DNA from: Phycisphaerales bacterium
GTDB lineage: Bacteria; Planctomycetota; Phycisphaerae; Phycisphaerales; SM1A02
NCBI GenBank assembly: GCA_007127615.1
Contig: SKZB01000396.1
Span: forward strand, 1-9,300
DNA: 9,300 nt
Reading direction: 5' to 3'
Shown here in pieces: positions 1 to 5,841 of the stretch; position 1 is the first letter of the stretch; each line of letters begins with the position of its first letter. The notes under the pieces were generated by a model. That model did not search any database. It worked only from the letters and a program-made list of their open reading frames with translations, and was not told the origin of the DNA. The translations under genes were made by a program, and so were the position numbers.

Positions 1-300
1 CTGCAGGACATCCACTGGTCGATGCTCTCCATGGGGTACTTCCCGACCTACACGCTCGGCAATCTCTACAGCGCCCAGTTTTACGAAGCAGCGCTGGAGG
101 CGATACCGGATCTGGAGTCGCAGTTCGAGCGGGGGCAGTTCGGTGCGCTGAAGACGTGGCTGAACGAAAACATTCACGCGCACGGCCAGCGCTATCTGGC
201 GGCGGATCTCTGCGAGCACGTGACCGGAAAACCGCTCAGCGCCGAGCCGCTGTTGCGGCACTTGCGCTCCAAGCTGCTGCCGATCTACCGACTGGCGTAA
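1..300 (+). CDS. M32 (Taq-type) metallocarboxypeptidase, C-terminal fragment
   Basis: The reading frame is open from base 1 and stops with TAA at 298-300, so only the last 99 residues are present. It begins with LQDIHWS, which matches the conserved QDxHW motif of peptidase family M32, followed by GYFPTYTLGNLYSAQFYEA, the family's highly conserved helix region. It then has the typical tail (LNENIHAHGQRY, TGKPLSAEPLLRHLR, ending near LLPIYRL). Known members are zinc-type carboxypeptidases that remove C-terminal residues from peptides, usually in the cytoplasm. The catalytic HExxH lies upstream of the window, so activity cannot be judged. The gene is followed by an intrinsic terminator and converges on the minus-strand UnbV gene. 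Family assignment is from recalled motifs and is strong; completeness upstream is unknown. Confidence 0.93.
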   Translation: MQDIHWSMLSMGYFPTYTLGNLYSAQFYEAALEAIPDLESQFERGQFGALKTWLNENIHAHGQRYLAADLCEHVTGKPLSAEPLLRHLRSKLLPIYRLA

Positions 301-348
301 AGCCGGAACGGGGAGTTGATCGGAACTTGGGTGCGGAATCTGTTCGGA

Positions 349-387
349 ACACGCCCGTCCGGCTCCCGGCGGGTGTGTTGTTTTTTG
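349..387 (+). terminator. Rho-independent terminator of the M32 peptidase gene
   Basis: Bases 349-357 (acacgcccg) pair with 370-378 (cgggtgtgt), giving nine pairs with one G-T wobble. The stem continues after a one-base bulge with 359-362 (ccgg) pairing 366-369 (ccgg) around a ctc loop. A run of six T follows at 381-386. It lies 48 bases after the peptidase stop codon on the same strand, as expected for an intrinsic terminator. Confidence 0.85.
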
Positions 388-485
388 CTCGGGACTGACT
401 CCGGGTGTTTTTCGGATTCGAAGTCTCAAGAGGAGGTACGCATGCACTCCGGCTTGAGCGCGGCGATCGTGCTCGACGGGTCCCC

Positions 486-525
486 CCCTCCGTCCCTTCG
501 TCGCTTCGTGCCTCCGTGCCTCCGA
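486..525. repeat. Degenerate 8-bp tandem repeat, five units
   Basis: Five consecutive octamers can be read: ccctccgt, cccttcgt, cgcttcgt, gcctccgt and gcctccga. On the minus strand this is a purine-rich ggaggcac-like repeat. The pyrimidine-rich character continues for about 15 more bases, but the period is lost. It is non-coding as far as can be seen. Confidence 0.6.
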
Positions 526-550
526 CTTCTTCTTTCCTCCATTTCCCGGT

Positions 551-580
551 GCGACCTCGGGCCCATGGGCTCGGGGTCGT
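551..580 (+). other. Long imperfect hairpin in the intergenic region
   Basis: Bases 553-564 (gacctcgggccc) pair with 567-578 (gggctcggggtc), giving twelve pairs with two G-T wobbles. One further C-G pair and one wobble extend it outward. The wobbles are allowed only in a plus-strand transcript; on the minus strand they become A-C mismatches. No T-run follows on either strand, so it is not a classical intrinsic terminator. It could act as a Rho-type or RNA-processing structure. Confidence 0.45.
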
Positions 581-711
581 CCATTTGGAGGGGCACCCTT
601 GCGGTGTCGCATCTCCCGCCGGTGCGCGGCCGCCGTGGTTGGGATCAGGGTGGGGGAGAGGGCTCGTGGTCTGCCGCCTGCGGCATGCATCGAGGTCGAT
701 CTGGAGTAAGT

Positions 712-2496
712 TCAGCTGTCATCGCGCTGAACGACCACGATTCGATCGAACTCGTCGTTGATCGTTTCCTGTTGCGTCGTTCCGTCGGGCCAGGTCACGC
801 GGACCTCGGCGTGCGCGCCGGCAAGCCCACGCGGCAGCCCGAAGTAAGCTTCCGGTGCATTGACCGACATGAACCCGCCGCTGTAAATCCAGCGCGTCAT
901 ATGGTGATCGTCGACGATGAGTTCAATGCGGCTGCCGAGACCGCGCCGGTTGGCGATGCCCGCCCGCTCATCGCGAAGTTGGACGGTCAACCATCGGCCG
1001 GGTTTCTCACCCTCGTTTCGGAGCAAACGAACCGGGCCGTTGATTTCGCCGGCCAGCAGATCGACATCGCCGTCACGATCAAAGTCCGCGAACGCGAGGG
1101 CCCGGTCGCGTCGTGGCGTCATGAGCCAGTCCCCGACCCGGGGGTCGGTGATTCGGGAGAACCGCGTCGGGTGGGATGCTTCACGTTTGAAGAGCAGGGG
1201 GGGCTGCTCGTACGGTGAATCCATCTGCTCAAGCGTGGCGTGGGGATAGACGTGTCCGTTGACCACCAGCAGCTCTTCGCGGCCGTCGTGGTCGAGGTCG
1301 ACGAAGGCGGACGCCCACCCGAGGTAAGGGCGGCTGACCAGACCGAGGCCGTAGCGTCTGGTCTGATCCTCGAAAAAACCGCCGCCGACGTTGACGTGGA
1401 GGGTGTTGTGATCGCTGGAGAAGTTCGAGGTGAAGACATCGGGCAACCGGTTGCCGCTGAGATCCGCAATCGCGATTCCCATGGTCGCCTGATTGTTCCC
1501 TTCGATGTTGCTGGCGATGCCGCTCAGCCGTCCCCGCTCGACGAACGTGCCGTCACCCTGATTCATGAACAGGAAGTTGGCCATCGAATCGTTGCCGACA
1601 TAGATGTCCTGTCGTCCGTTGCCGTCGAAGTCGAGGATGACCGCACCGAGCCCGTAGGAAGGGATCACATCGTCCGCGCCCGAGGTGGTCGTGACATCGG
1701 TGAAGGTTCCGTCGCCGTTATTGAAAAAAAGCACATCCGCCCGGCCGGGTATGCCGCGCGGCCCGGAGAACACCTCCGTCCCGAGAAACTGAGACGGCGG
1801 TGGGGGGTTCTCAACGTCGTACTCGAGATAGTTGACAAGATAGATGTCGAGAAAGCCGTTGCCGGTGAGATCGCCCAACGCGATGCTGGTGCTCCAGCCA
1901 CCATGATCGAGTCCCGCCTCGGCGGTGTTCTCGATGAACCGGCCGTGTCCGGAGTTGCTCAGCAGCACATTCCTGCCGAAGCAGGCGACGTAGATGTCAT
2001 CGAATCCGTTGCCGGTCAGGTCGCCCACGCCCGCGCCGAGCGCCCAGCGGGTCTGCGTGATGCCGACGCTTTCGGTCACGTTCCGGAACTGCATCCCGCC
2101 GCGATTCTCGAAGAAGCCCCAGCCCGGACCGTGTTCGGTGTCATCGATCGTGGCGCCATTGGGAACGAAGATGTCCCAGAGACCATTGTTGTTGTAATCG
2201 ATGACCGCGAGCCCGGCCCCTTTGGCTTCCAGAAGGAGCGTGTGCGGCATCTCACCGCTGGTGATGAACATCTCCAGTCCGCTCTCCTCCGTCACATCGG
2301 TCAGAAAGAGCGGCGGCGTGTTCTCCGGCGGGTGAGCGCGGCCGTCGGCGGCGTCGGTGTACTCGTCCGCGGATGATGCGGCCGGCTCCGGGGATGCGGG
2401 CTCGCCGCACCCCGCGGCCAGGATCAGCGACCATCCGAGGGTCACGGTCCAGGCCGGGTGGGTTGGTCGCGGTATCGATACGGAGGGTCTGGGCAT
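712..2496 (-). CDS. CRTAC1/UnbV-like lipoprotein with seven FG-GAP/VCBS propeller loops
   Basis: The product is 594 residues from the ATG at 2496. The N-terminus has a lipoprotein signal ending in LILAAGC (lipidated Cys at 30). FG-GAP/VCBS calcium loops of the D-x-[DNT]-x-[DN]-G type start near D100, D159, D209, D289, D345, D400 and D471, which fits a seven-bladed beta-propeller; the D345 copy has an altered loop (DLSGNRLPD). Residues about 497-589 match the ASPIC/UnbV domain (NRRGLGSRIEL, a GGFMSVN stretch, FGL, VTWPDG), as in animal CRTAC1 and many planctomycete and acidobacterial proteins. The molecular function of this family is not established. The gene follows the TPR lipoprotein gene by about 5 bases and is very likely co-transcribed with it. 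A TTG start at 2505, overlapping the upstream TGA, would add three residues and cannot be excluded; ATG was preferred although no clear Shine-Dalgarno site precedes either. Confidence 0.9.
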   Translation of the reverse strand: MPRPSVSIPRPTHPAWTVTLGWSLILAAGCGEPASPEPAASSADEYTDAADGRAHPPENTPPLFLTDVTEESGLEMFITSGEMPHTLLLEAKGAGLAVIDYNNNGLWDIFVPNGATIDDTEHGPGWGFFENRGGMQFRNVTESVGITQTRWALGAGVGDLTGNGFDDIYVACFGRNVLLSNSGHGRFIENTAEAGLDHGGWSTSIALGDLTGNGFLDIYLVNYLEYDVENPPPPSQFLGTEVFSGPRGIPGRADVLFFNNGDGTFTDVTTTSGADDVIPSYGLGAVILDFDGNGRQDIYVGNDSMANFLFMNQGDGTFVERGRLSGIASNIEGNNQATMGIAIADLSGNRLPDVFTSNFSSDHNTLHVNVGGGFFEDQTRRYGLGLVSRPYLGWASAFVDLDHDGREELLVVNGHVYPHATLEQMDSPYEQPPLLFKREASHPTRFSRITDPRVGDWLMTPRRDRALAFADFDRDGDVDLLAGEINGPVRLLRNEGEKPGRWLTVQLRDERAGIANRRGLGSRIELIVDDHHMTRWIYSGGFMSVNAPEAYFGLPRGLAGAHAEVRVTWPDGTTQQETINDEFDRIVVVQRDDS

Positions 2497-2501
2497 GCGT
2501 T

Positions 2502-3356
2502 TCAAAATCCAAGGTCCGGCACGGGGTGGCGATGGGAACGGATTTCATCGTGACGTTCGAGGTACGCCTGCGCCCGGTCCGGCTGATCCAGCAAGAGGTG
2601 AGCGCGGTAGAGCTGGTAGTAGGCGGGGTAATGGTTCGGGTAGAGCTCGATCGCCGTTTCGAGGTAGGTTACGGCCCGATCCGGCTCGCCAACCTGCAGC
2701 CGCATTTCGCCGAGTTTGGCGTACGCATTGGCCGCGCCGTCGCGGCGATGGGGGAGATGCTCCTGATATTCGATGGCATTTCGAAAGTATCTCTCCGCCT
2801 CGTCCGTCCGGCCCGCATCCAGGGCCAGCAGTCCCAGGGCGTAATGGGAGTCACCCTCCTCCGGATCGAGTTCCAGATGACGATTAAAGGCCGCCTCGGA
2901 CCGCTCCGGCCGGCCGAGGTAGTACAGGCACCAGCCGAGAAAGTGGTGCACCGGCGGGTATTCGGGGTTGAGCTCGATACTGCGTTCGAAGTGCGGCAGG
3001 GCCCCGGCGTAACTCTGGGAGACGTGGTCGGCCAGTCCGCGGATGAAGTGGGCCATCGGATCGTTCGGGTGTTCTTCCAGGTACGGCCGGATTCTTGCCT
3101 GGGCCCGATCATATTGTCCGGATTGAATAAGATGAAAGGCCTCTTGGAGGGGGCCGGCCATTTCACCCGGCGGGTAACTCTCCGGCGCCCGCGGCGGTTC
3201 CGGGGCGAGGCTTTCGGAATCCCGGTTGGCAGACCGATCGTCTTCTCCGGATGTCCGGCCACAGCCCGGGACGGTGGGCAGGGTGGCCAGCAGCAGCAGG
3301 ACCGCCAGCAGCGGGACCGCGGCATCCTTCACCGGGGAAGGATGAAAATGCTTCAT
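2502..3356 (-). CDS. Tetratricopeptide-repeat lipoprotein
   Basis: From the ATG at 3356 the product is 284 residues. Residues 1-32 form a short basic segment, a Leu-rich hydrophobic core (VPLLAVLLLLATL) and VPGC, a slightly non-standard lipobox with Pro at -2. After a charged, Pro-rich linker, about six TPR helical pairs follow between residues 67 and 275, with typical features such as GQYDRAQ, ALPHFERSIELNP, AAFNRHLELDP, DEAERYFRNAIEY and AVTYLETAIELYPN. TPRs are protein-interaction scaffolds, here probably facing the periplasm. The open frame extends upstream to an ATG at 3467, but that would bury the signal peptide behind 37 unlikely residues. The Shine-Dalgarno context at 3356 is weak, and a GTG at residue 9 (leaving MKDAAVPLLAV) is an alternative start. 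It is the first gene of an operon with the UnbV-type lipoprotein, a pairing seen repeatedly in Planctomycetota, which suggests that the two products meet at the membrane. Confidence 0.87.
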   Translation of the reverse strand: MKHFHPSPVKDAAVPLLAVLLLLATLPTVPGCGRTSGEDDRSANRDSESLAPEPPRAPESYPPGEMAGPLQEAFHLIQSGQYDRAQARIRPYLEEHPNDPMAHFIRGLADHVSQSYAGALPHFERSIELNPEYPPVHHFLGWCLYYLGRPERSEAAFNRHLELDPEEGDSHYALGLLALDAGRTDEAERYFRNAIEYQEHLPHRRDGAANAYAKLGEMRLQVGEPDRAVTYLETAIELYPNHYPAYYQLYRAHLLLDQPDRAQAYLERHDEIRSHRHPVPDLGF

Positions 3357-3734
3357 CCTGCTCGACTTCAACGGCGCATTCGACGTGAGTGTCCGTGGAC
3401 CCATGGTCAGACCCATCGCCAAAAAAGTTAGCAATTTGTTCGGAATAAATGGTTCATCCGGCGGCATGAGAAGCGATGATAGGCGATCTGGAGGAGCGAA
3501 AGAAGATGAAATTTTGCTTGCCTCGTCCCACCTAGGGACTAGACTGAACCTGACGGGTCATTTTGATTCGTCACATCTTCGGACGGAGCTCGATTCAGCA
3601 GTGATCGAACTGCAGACCCACTGTGGCGGGGGTTGAGCAGGACGAGGCGTTCATATCCCTCCTCGGCAACGCTCCCCCGGTCTGCGGGATCTTCGAATCT
3701 CTGAGAATCCGTCATGTTCAAGATGTTGAGAGTG

Positions 3735-3751
3735 CTGAACTTCCAGTTCAG
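3735..3751. promoter_or_regulatory. Possible operator: inverted repeat CTGAAC-N5-GTTCAG
   Basis: Bases 3735-3740 (ctgaac) and 3746-3751 (gttcag) are perfect reverse complements separated by ttcca. The site lies 145 bases upstream of the GTG start of the oxidoreductase. A two-fold symmetric half-site of this size could bind a dimeric regulator. A 6-bp inverted repeat can also arise by chance, so this is tentative. Confidence 0.25.
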
Positions 3752-3884
3752 AGAGCGGACGCTCACCCTTCGCCGAACGCCCGGACATGGATGAGATTGC
3801 ATGAGAAACGGCATGAAAAGTCGAATCGCATGACCGGAAACCACGAAGACGGATTCGGCGAAGCGAAGGTAGATCACAACTCCC

Positions 3885-3890
3885 AGGAGG
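3885..3890 (+). promoter_or_regulatory. Ribosome binding site AGGAGG that sets a GTG start
   Basis: AGGAGG at 3885-3890 is followed by five bases (ccaca) and then GTG at 3896-3898, in frame with the oxidoreductase. This is the best Shine-Dalgarno match in front of any gene of the window. It argues for a GTG start 13 codons upstream of the more obvious ATG at 3935, which has only a weaker aggaa (3926-3930) in front of it. Confidence 0.7.
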
Positions 3891-3895
3891 CCACA

Positions 3896-5716
3896 GTGTT
3901 CAAAAAACAGTTCAGGTACAGGAACAGGAAACAGATGAAAAGGACCACCTTCGTTGGAGTGAGTGGAGCCGGTTTGACTTCCCTCCTCCTCAGCAGCTCC
4001 TTTGCTCTCGCCACCAGCGGCGGCCCCACCAATCACGTCATCCAGCCTGAACCGGGCGGACCGCTTCCGGGGCTCACCCAAGAACAGATTGACCGGTACT
4101 GGGACGGGCGCGAAGCGTTCCAGATCCAGTGGGACGGGCCGAATGGTCTGGGTCCGGTGTTCAACCAGAACAGTTGCAGCAGTTGCCACAACGTCCCCCG
4201 GGTCGGCGGATCAGGAACTGCATTCGTGACGCGCTTCGGTACGACCGATGAGAACGGTAATTTCGATCCGCTCAGCCAATACGGCGGCTCACTCCTTCAG
4301 GACCGGGCCATTGAAGGCATTCCCTCGTTCTGCGAGCAGGAGGTTCCCGAAGCGGCCACGATCACGCAGATGCGAATCACGAATCTCTCGATCGGCATCG
4401 GTCTGGTCGAAGCGATTCCGGACAGTCAGTTGACCGCCAACGCACCGGGTGAAGGCGGACGCGCTCCGAGTCAAAACGTGAACGGACGCGTGAACTGGGT
4501 TCCCCTTCTCGAAGATCTCGACGCGCCGCAGCGCGTTGGTCGCATGGGCTGGAAAGCCCAGTTGGCGACCGTCATGTCCTTCTCGGCCGACGCTTCACTG
4601 ATGGAAATGGGTCTGACGAGCGATATTCTGCCCGACCCCGTCGCGCCGTGGGGCGATGAATCACTCCTGGAGGACTGCGACATTATGGGGCCGCCCCATC
4701 CGCAGCTCACCCCGGATGAAAACGGCATCACCTTCCTCGATCGCATCACCGACTTCCAGCGATTCTCCGCGCCGCCCCCGCAGTGGCCGAAGGAGGGCAT
4801 GACCGGTGAAGATATCTTCGTTGCCGTCGGTTGCGCCGACTGCCACATTCCCTCGTTCATCACGGCGAACGATCCGGCGTTGGAAGATGCCCTCCGCAAT
4901 CAGGTGATCAAACCCTACTCCGACTTCCTCCTTCACGATATGGGGATGGCGGGTGACCCCATCGAGATGGGCGGAGCCGATATGGGTGAAGTTCGCACAC
5001 CCGGTCTCTGGGGCGTGTCCGTCCGTGACCCTCTGTGGCACGACGGCCGGGTTGTCGGCGGTTCGCTCTACGAGAAGATCTGGAGTGAAGATGAAGAGTT
5101 CCCCGGCATCATTGCGCTCCACAACTCGCCCGGCAGCAGTGCCGCGTACTCCGCCCAGCAGGCACTGGCGCTGAACGAGAACGAGCGCCAGCATCTCGTT
5201 GACTTCCTCAGTTCGCTCGGCCAGATGGAGCTCGACGCGAATCAGGACTTTGTCATCGACGAAGTTGACTTGGAAGCACTGATCGGCTGCTTCACCGGCA
5301 CGCGGAATCTCGATCCGACCGATCCGGACTACATCACGGTCGACGACTTCTGCACGATCTTCGACATGCAGGGCAACGGCGATGTCGATGAGTTCGACTT
5401 TACGGTCTTCACGGAACAGTATCAGGGCAGTTTCTTCCTGACCGATTGCGATCTCTGGGATGCTTTGGTCCAGAATCTGCCGGTCTTCCAGCCCGATGCC
5501 AATATCGAAGTCCAGCTTCCGGTCGAATGCGGCGGTGAGAATCCCTGCCCGGCCGACCTGACCCGCAGCGGTGTGGTCAATGTCTTCGACCTGCTTGCGC
5601 TGCTCGAAGCGTGGGGACCGTGCCCCGACTGCCCGGCCGACCTGACCGGTGACGGTGTGGTCAACGTCTTCGACCTGCTCGACCTGCTCGAAGCGTGGGG
5701 TCAGTGCCCCGAGTAA
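3896..5716 (+). CDS. Exported di-haem c-type oxidoreductase (DUF1111 family) with dockerin-like C-terminal modules
   Basis: The product is 606 residues from the GTG at 3896. A basic N-region and hydrophobic core end at about SSSFALA-39 (Sec signal peptide). Residues about 50-443 match the DUF1111/di-haem oxidoreductase family, related to bacterial cytochrome c peroxidases. Haem motifs are C94SSCH98 and C313ADCH317. Family blocks follow: YSDFLLHDMG (H347, M349), EVRTPGLWGV (365-374) and LWHDGR (H382). The known or proposed role is periplasmic electron transfer or peroxide reduction; the substrate is not known for this protein. Residues 444-513 carry two EF-hand-like loops, DANQDFVIDEVD and DMQGNGDVDEFD, like a dockerin. 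Residues 551-604 hold two 28-residue units beginning CPADL and ending WG.C. Unit one has R for G in its loop (DLTRSG). The terminal units are shared with the next gene's product, suggesting a common anchor. An ATG at 3935 is the alternative start. The gene ends in its own hairpin terminator. Confidence 0.92.
   Translation: MFKKQFRYRNRKQMKRTTFVGVSGAGLTSLLLSSSFALATSGGPTNHVIQPEPGGPLPGLTQEQIDRYWDGREAFQIQWDGPNGLGPVFNQNSCSSCHNVPRVGGSGTAFVTRFGTTDENGNFDPLSQYGGSLLQDRAIEGIPSFCEQEVPEAATITQMRITNLSIGIGLVEAIPDSQLTANAPGEGGRAPSQNVNGRVNWVPLLEDLDAPQRVGRMGWKAQLATVMSFSADASLMEMGLTSDILPDPVAPWGDESLLEDCDIMGPPHPQLTPDENGITFLDRITDFQRFSAPPPQWPKEGMTGEDIFVAVGCADCHIPSFITANDPALEDALRNQVIKPYSDFLLHDMGMAGDPIEMGGADMGEVRTPGLWGVSVRDPLWHDGRVVGGSLYEKIWSEDEEFPGIIALHNSPGSSAAYSAQQALALNENERQHLVDFLSSLGQMELDANQDFVIDEVDLEALIGCFTGTRNLDPTDPDYITVDDFCTIFDMQGNGDVDEFDFTVFTEQYQGSFFLTDCDLWDALVQNLPVFQPDANIEVQLPVECGGENPCPADLTRSGVVNVFDLLALLEAWGPCPDCPADLTGDGVVNVFDLLDLLEAWGQCPE
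5546..5713 (+). repeat. Two tandem 84-bp units encoding Cys-bracketed dockerin-like repeats
   Basis: The units start at 5546 and 5630 (each at a TGC Cys codon) and are exactly 84 bases (28 codons) apart. Both encode CPADLT..GVVNVFDLL.LLEAWG.CP and are nearly identical at DNA level, for example tgcccggccgacctgacc at both starts. Each contains one potential calcium loop D-x-T-x-[SD]-G-x-x-N-x-x-D. Confidence 0.88.
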
Positions 5717-5723
5717 TCCCCAA

Positions 5724-5766
5724 CGGTTCGGTCGGCCGCCCGGCCGGCCGAACCGACATTTCTTTC
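5724..5766 (+). terminator. Intrinsic terminator of the di-haem oxidoreductase gene
   Basis: Bases 5724-5737 (cggttcggtcggcc) pair with 5742-5755 (ggccggccgaaccg) over 14 pairs with one T-G wobble, leaving a gccc loop. The stem is followed by acatttctttc, a broken T-tract. It begins eight bases after the stop codon at 5714-5716. Confidence 0.8.
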
Positions 5767-5841
5767 ACCTGCACACGTTGACAGATCCGTTTTTTCTCGC
5801 ACCCATCTCGCGAATACTGAACTGATGAAAGGGAATCCAGA

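Larger units (their letters stand above)
388..711. other. Intergenic stretch without a convincing gene
   Basis: This lies between the peptidase terminator and the stop codon of the minus-strand UnbV gene. It holds a degenerate 8-bp tandem repeat (486-525), a long imperfect inverted repeat (551-580), a small inverted repeat tgccgc-ct-gcggca (672-685) and a seven-C run (482-488). A good Shine-Dalgarno match (AGGAGG, 431-436) precedes an ATG at 442, but the frame it opens looks non-coding and runs antisense into the neighbouring gene. No T-rich intrinsic terminator for the minus-strand operon is visible here. Confidence 0.6.
3357..3895. other. Divergent intergenic region between the TPR/UnbV operon and the di-haem oxidoreductase
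   Basis: These 539 bases separate the divergent start codons and must hold both promoters, but no convincing -35/-10 pair was found. Notable items are a 6-bp perfect inverted repeat (3735-3751) and a possible 9-codon leader frame (3506-3535, MKFCLPRPT) preceded by ggaggag at 3490-3496. Three gcatga copies also lie at 3799, 3811 and 3828. The open frames crossing this stretch on both strands have no recognisable protein character. It is less GC-rich than the flanking genes, for example the A/T-rich stretch near 3419-3450. Confidence 0.6.

Noticed and set aside
316..1218. Plus-strand open frame, with ATG 442 preceded by AGGAGG (431-436)
   Set aside because: Despite the good ribosome-binding match, the translation is low-complexity (Pro, Arg, Ser rich) over the repeat region. 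It then runs antisense through the well-supported UnbV gene, with no recognisable protein character.
1240..2376. 378-codon plus-strand open frame
   Set aside because: It is fully antisense to the FG-GAP/UnbV gene, whose domains are unmistakable. Long antisense frames are expected in GC-rich coding DNA.
2373..3431. 352-codon plus-strand open frame
   Set aside because: It is antisense to the TPR lipoprotein gene, which has clear TPR periodicity and a lipoprotein signal; the translation of the antisense frame has no recognisable domain.
3738..3749. LexA (SOS) box GAAC-N-GTTC
   Set aside because: The half-sites are separated by five bases rather than the four of the GAAC-N4-GTTC type. No SOS-type gene is nearby, so only a generic inverted repeat is reported.
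3623..3895. N-terminal extension of the di-haem oxidoreductase to GTG 3623
   Set aside because: It would place about 91 residues without a recognisable domain before the signal peptide. The AGGAGG at 3885 marks a much better start at 3896.
5778..5783. Perfect TTGACA as a -35 box for the first propeller gene
   Set aside because: There is no acceptable -10 hexamer at 16-18 bases; the best TA-rich match (aatact, 5813-5818) is about 29 bases away.
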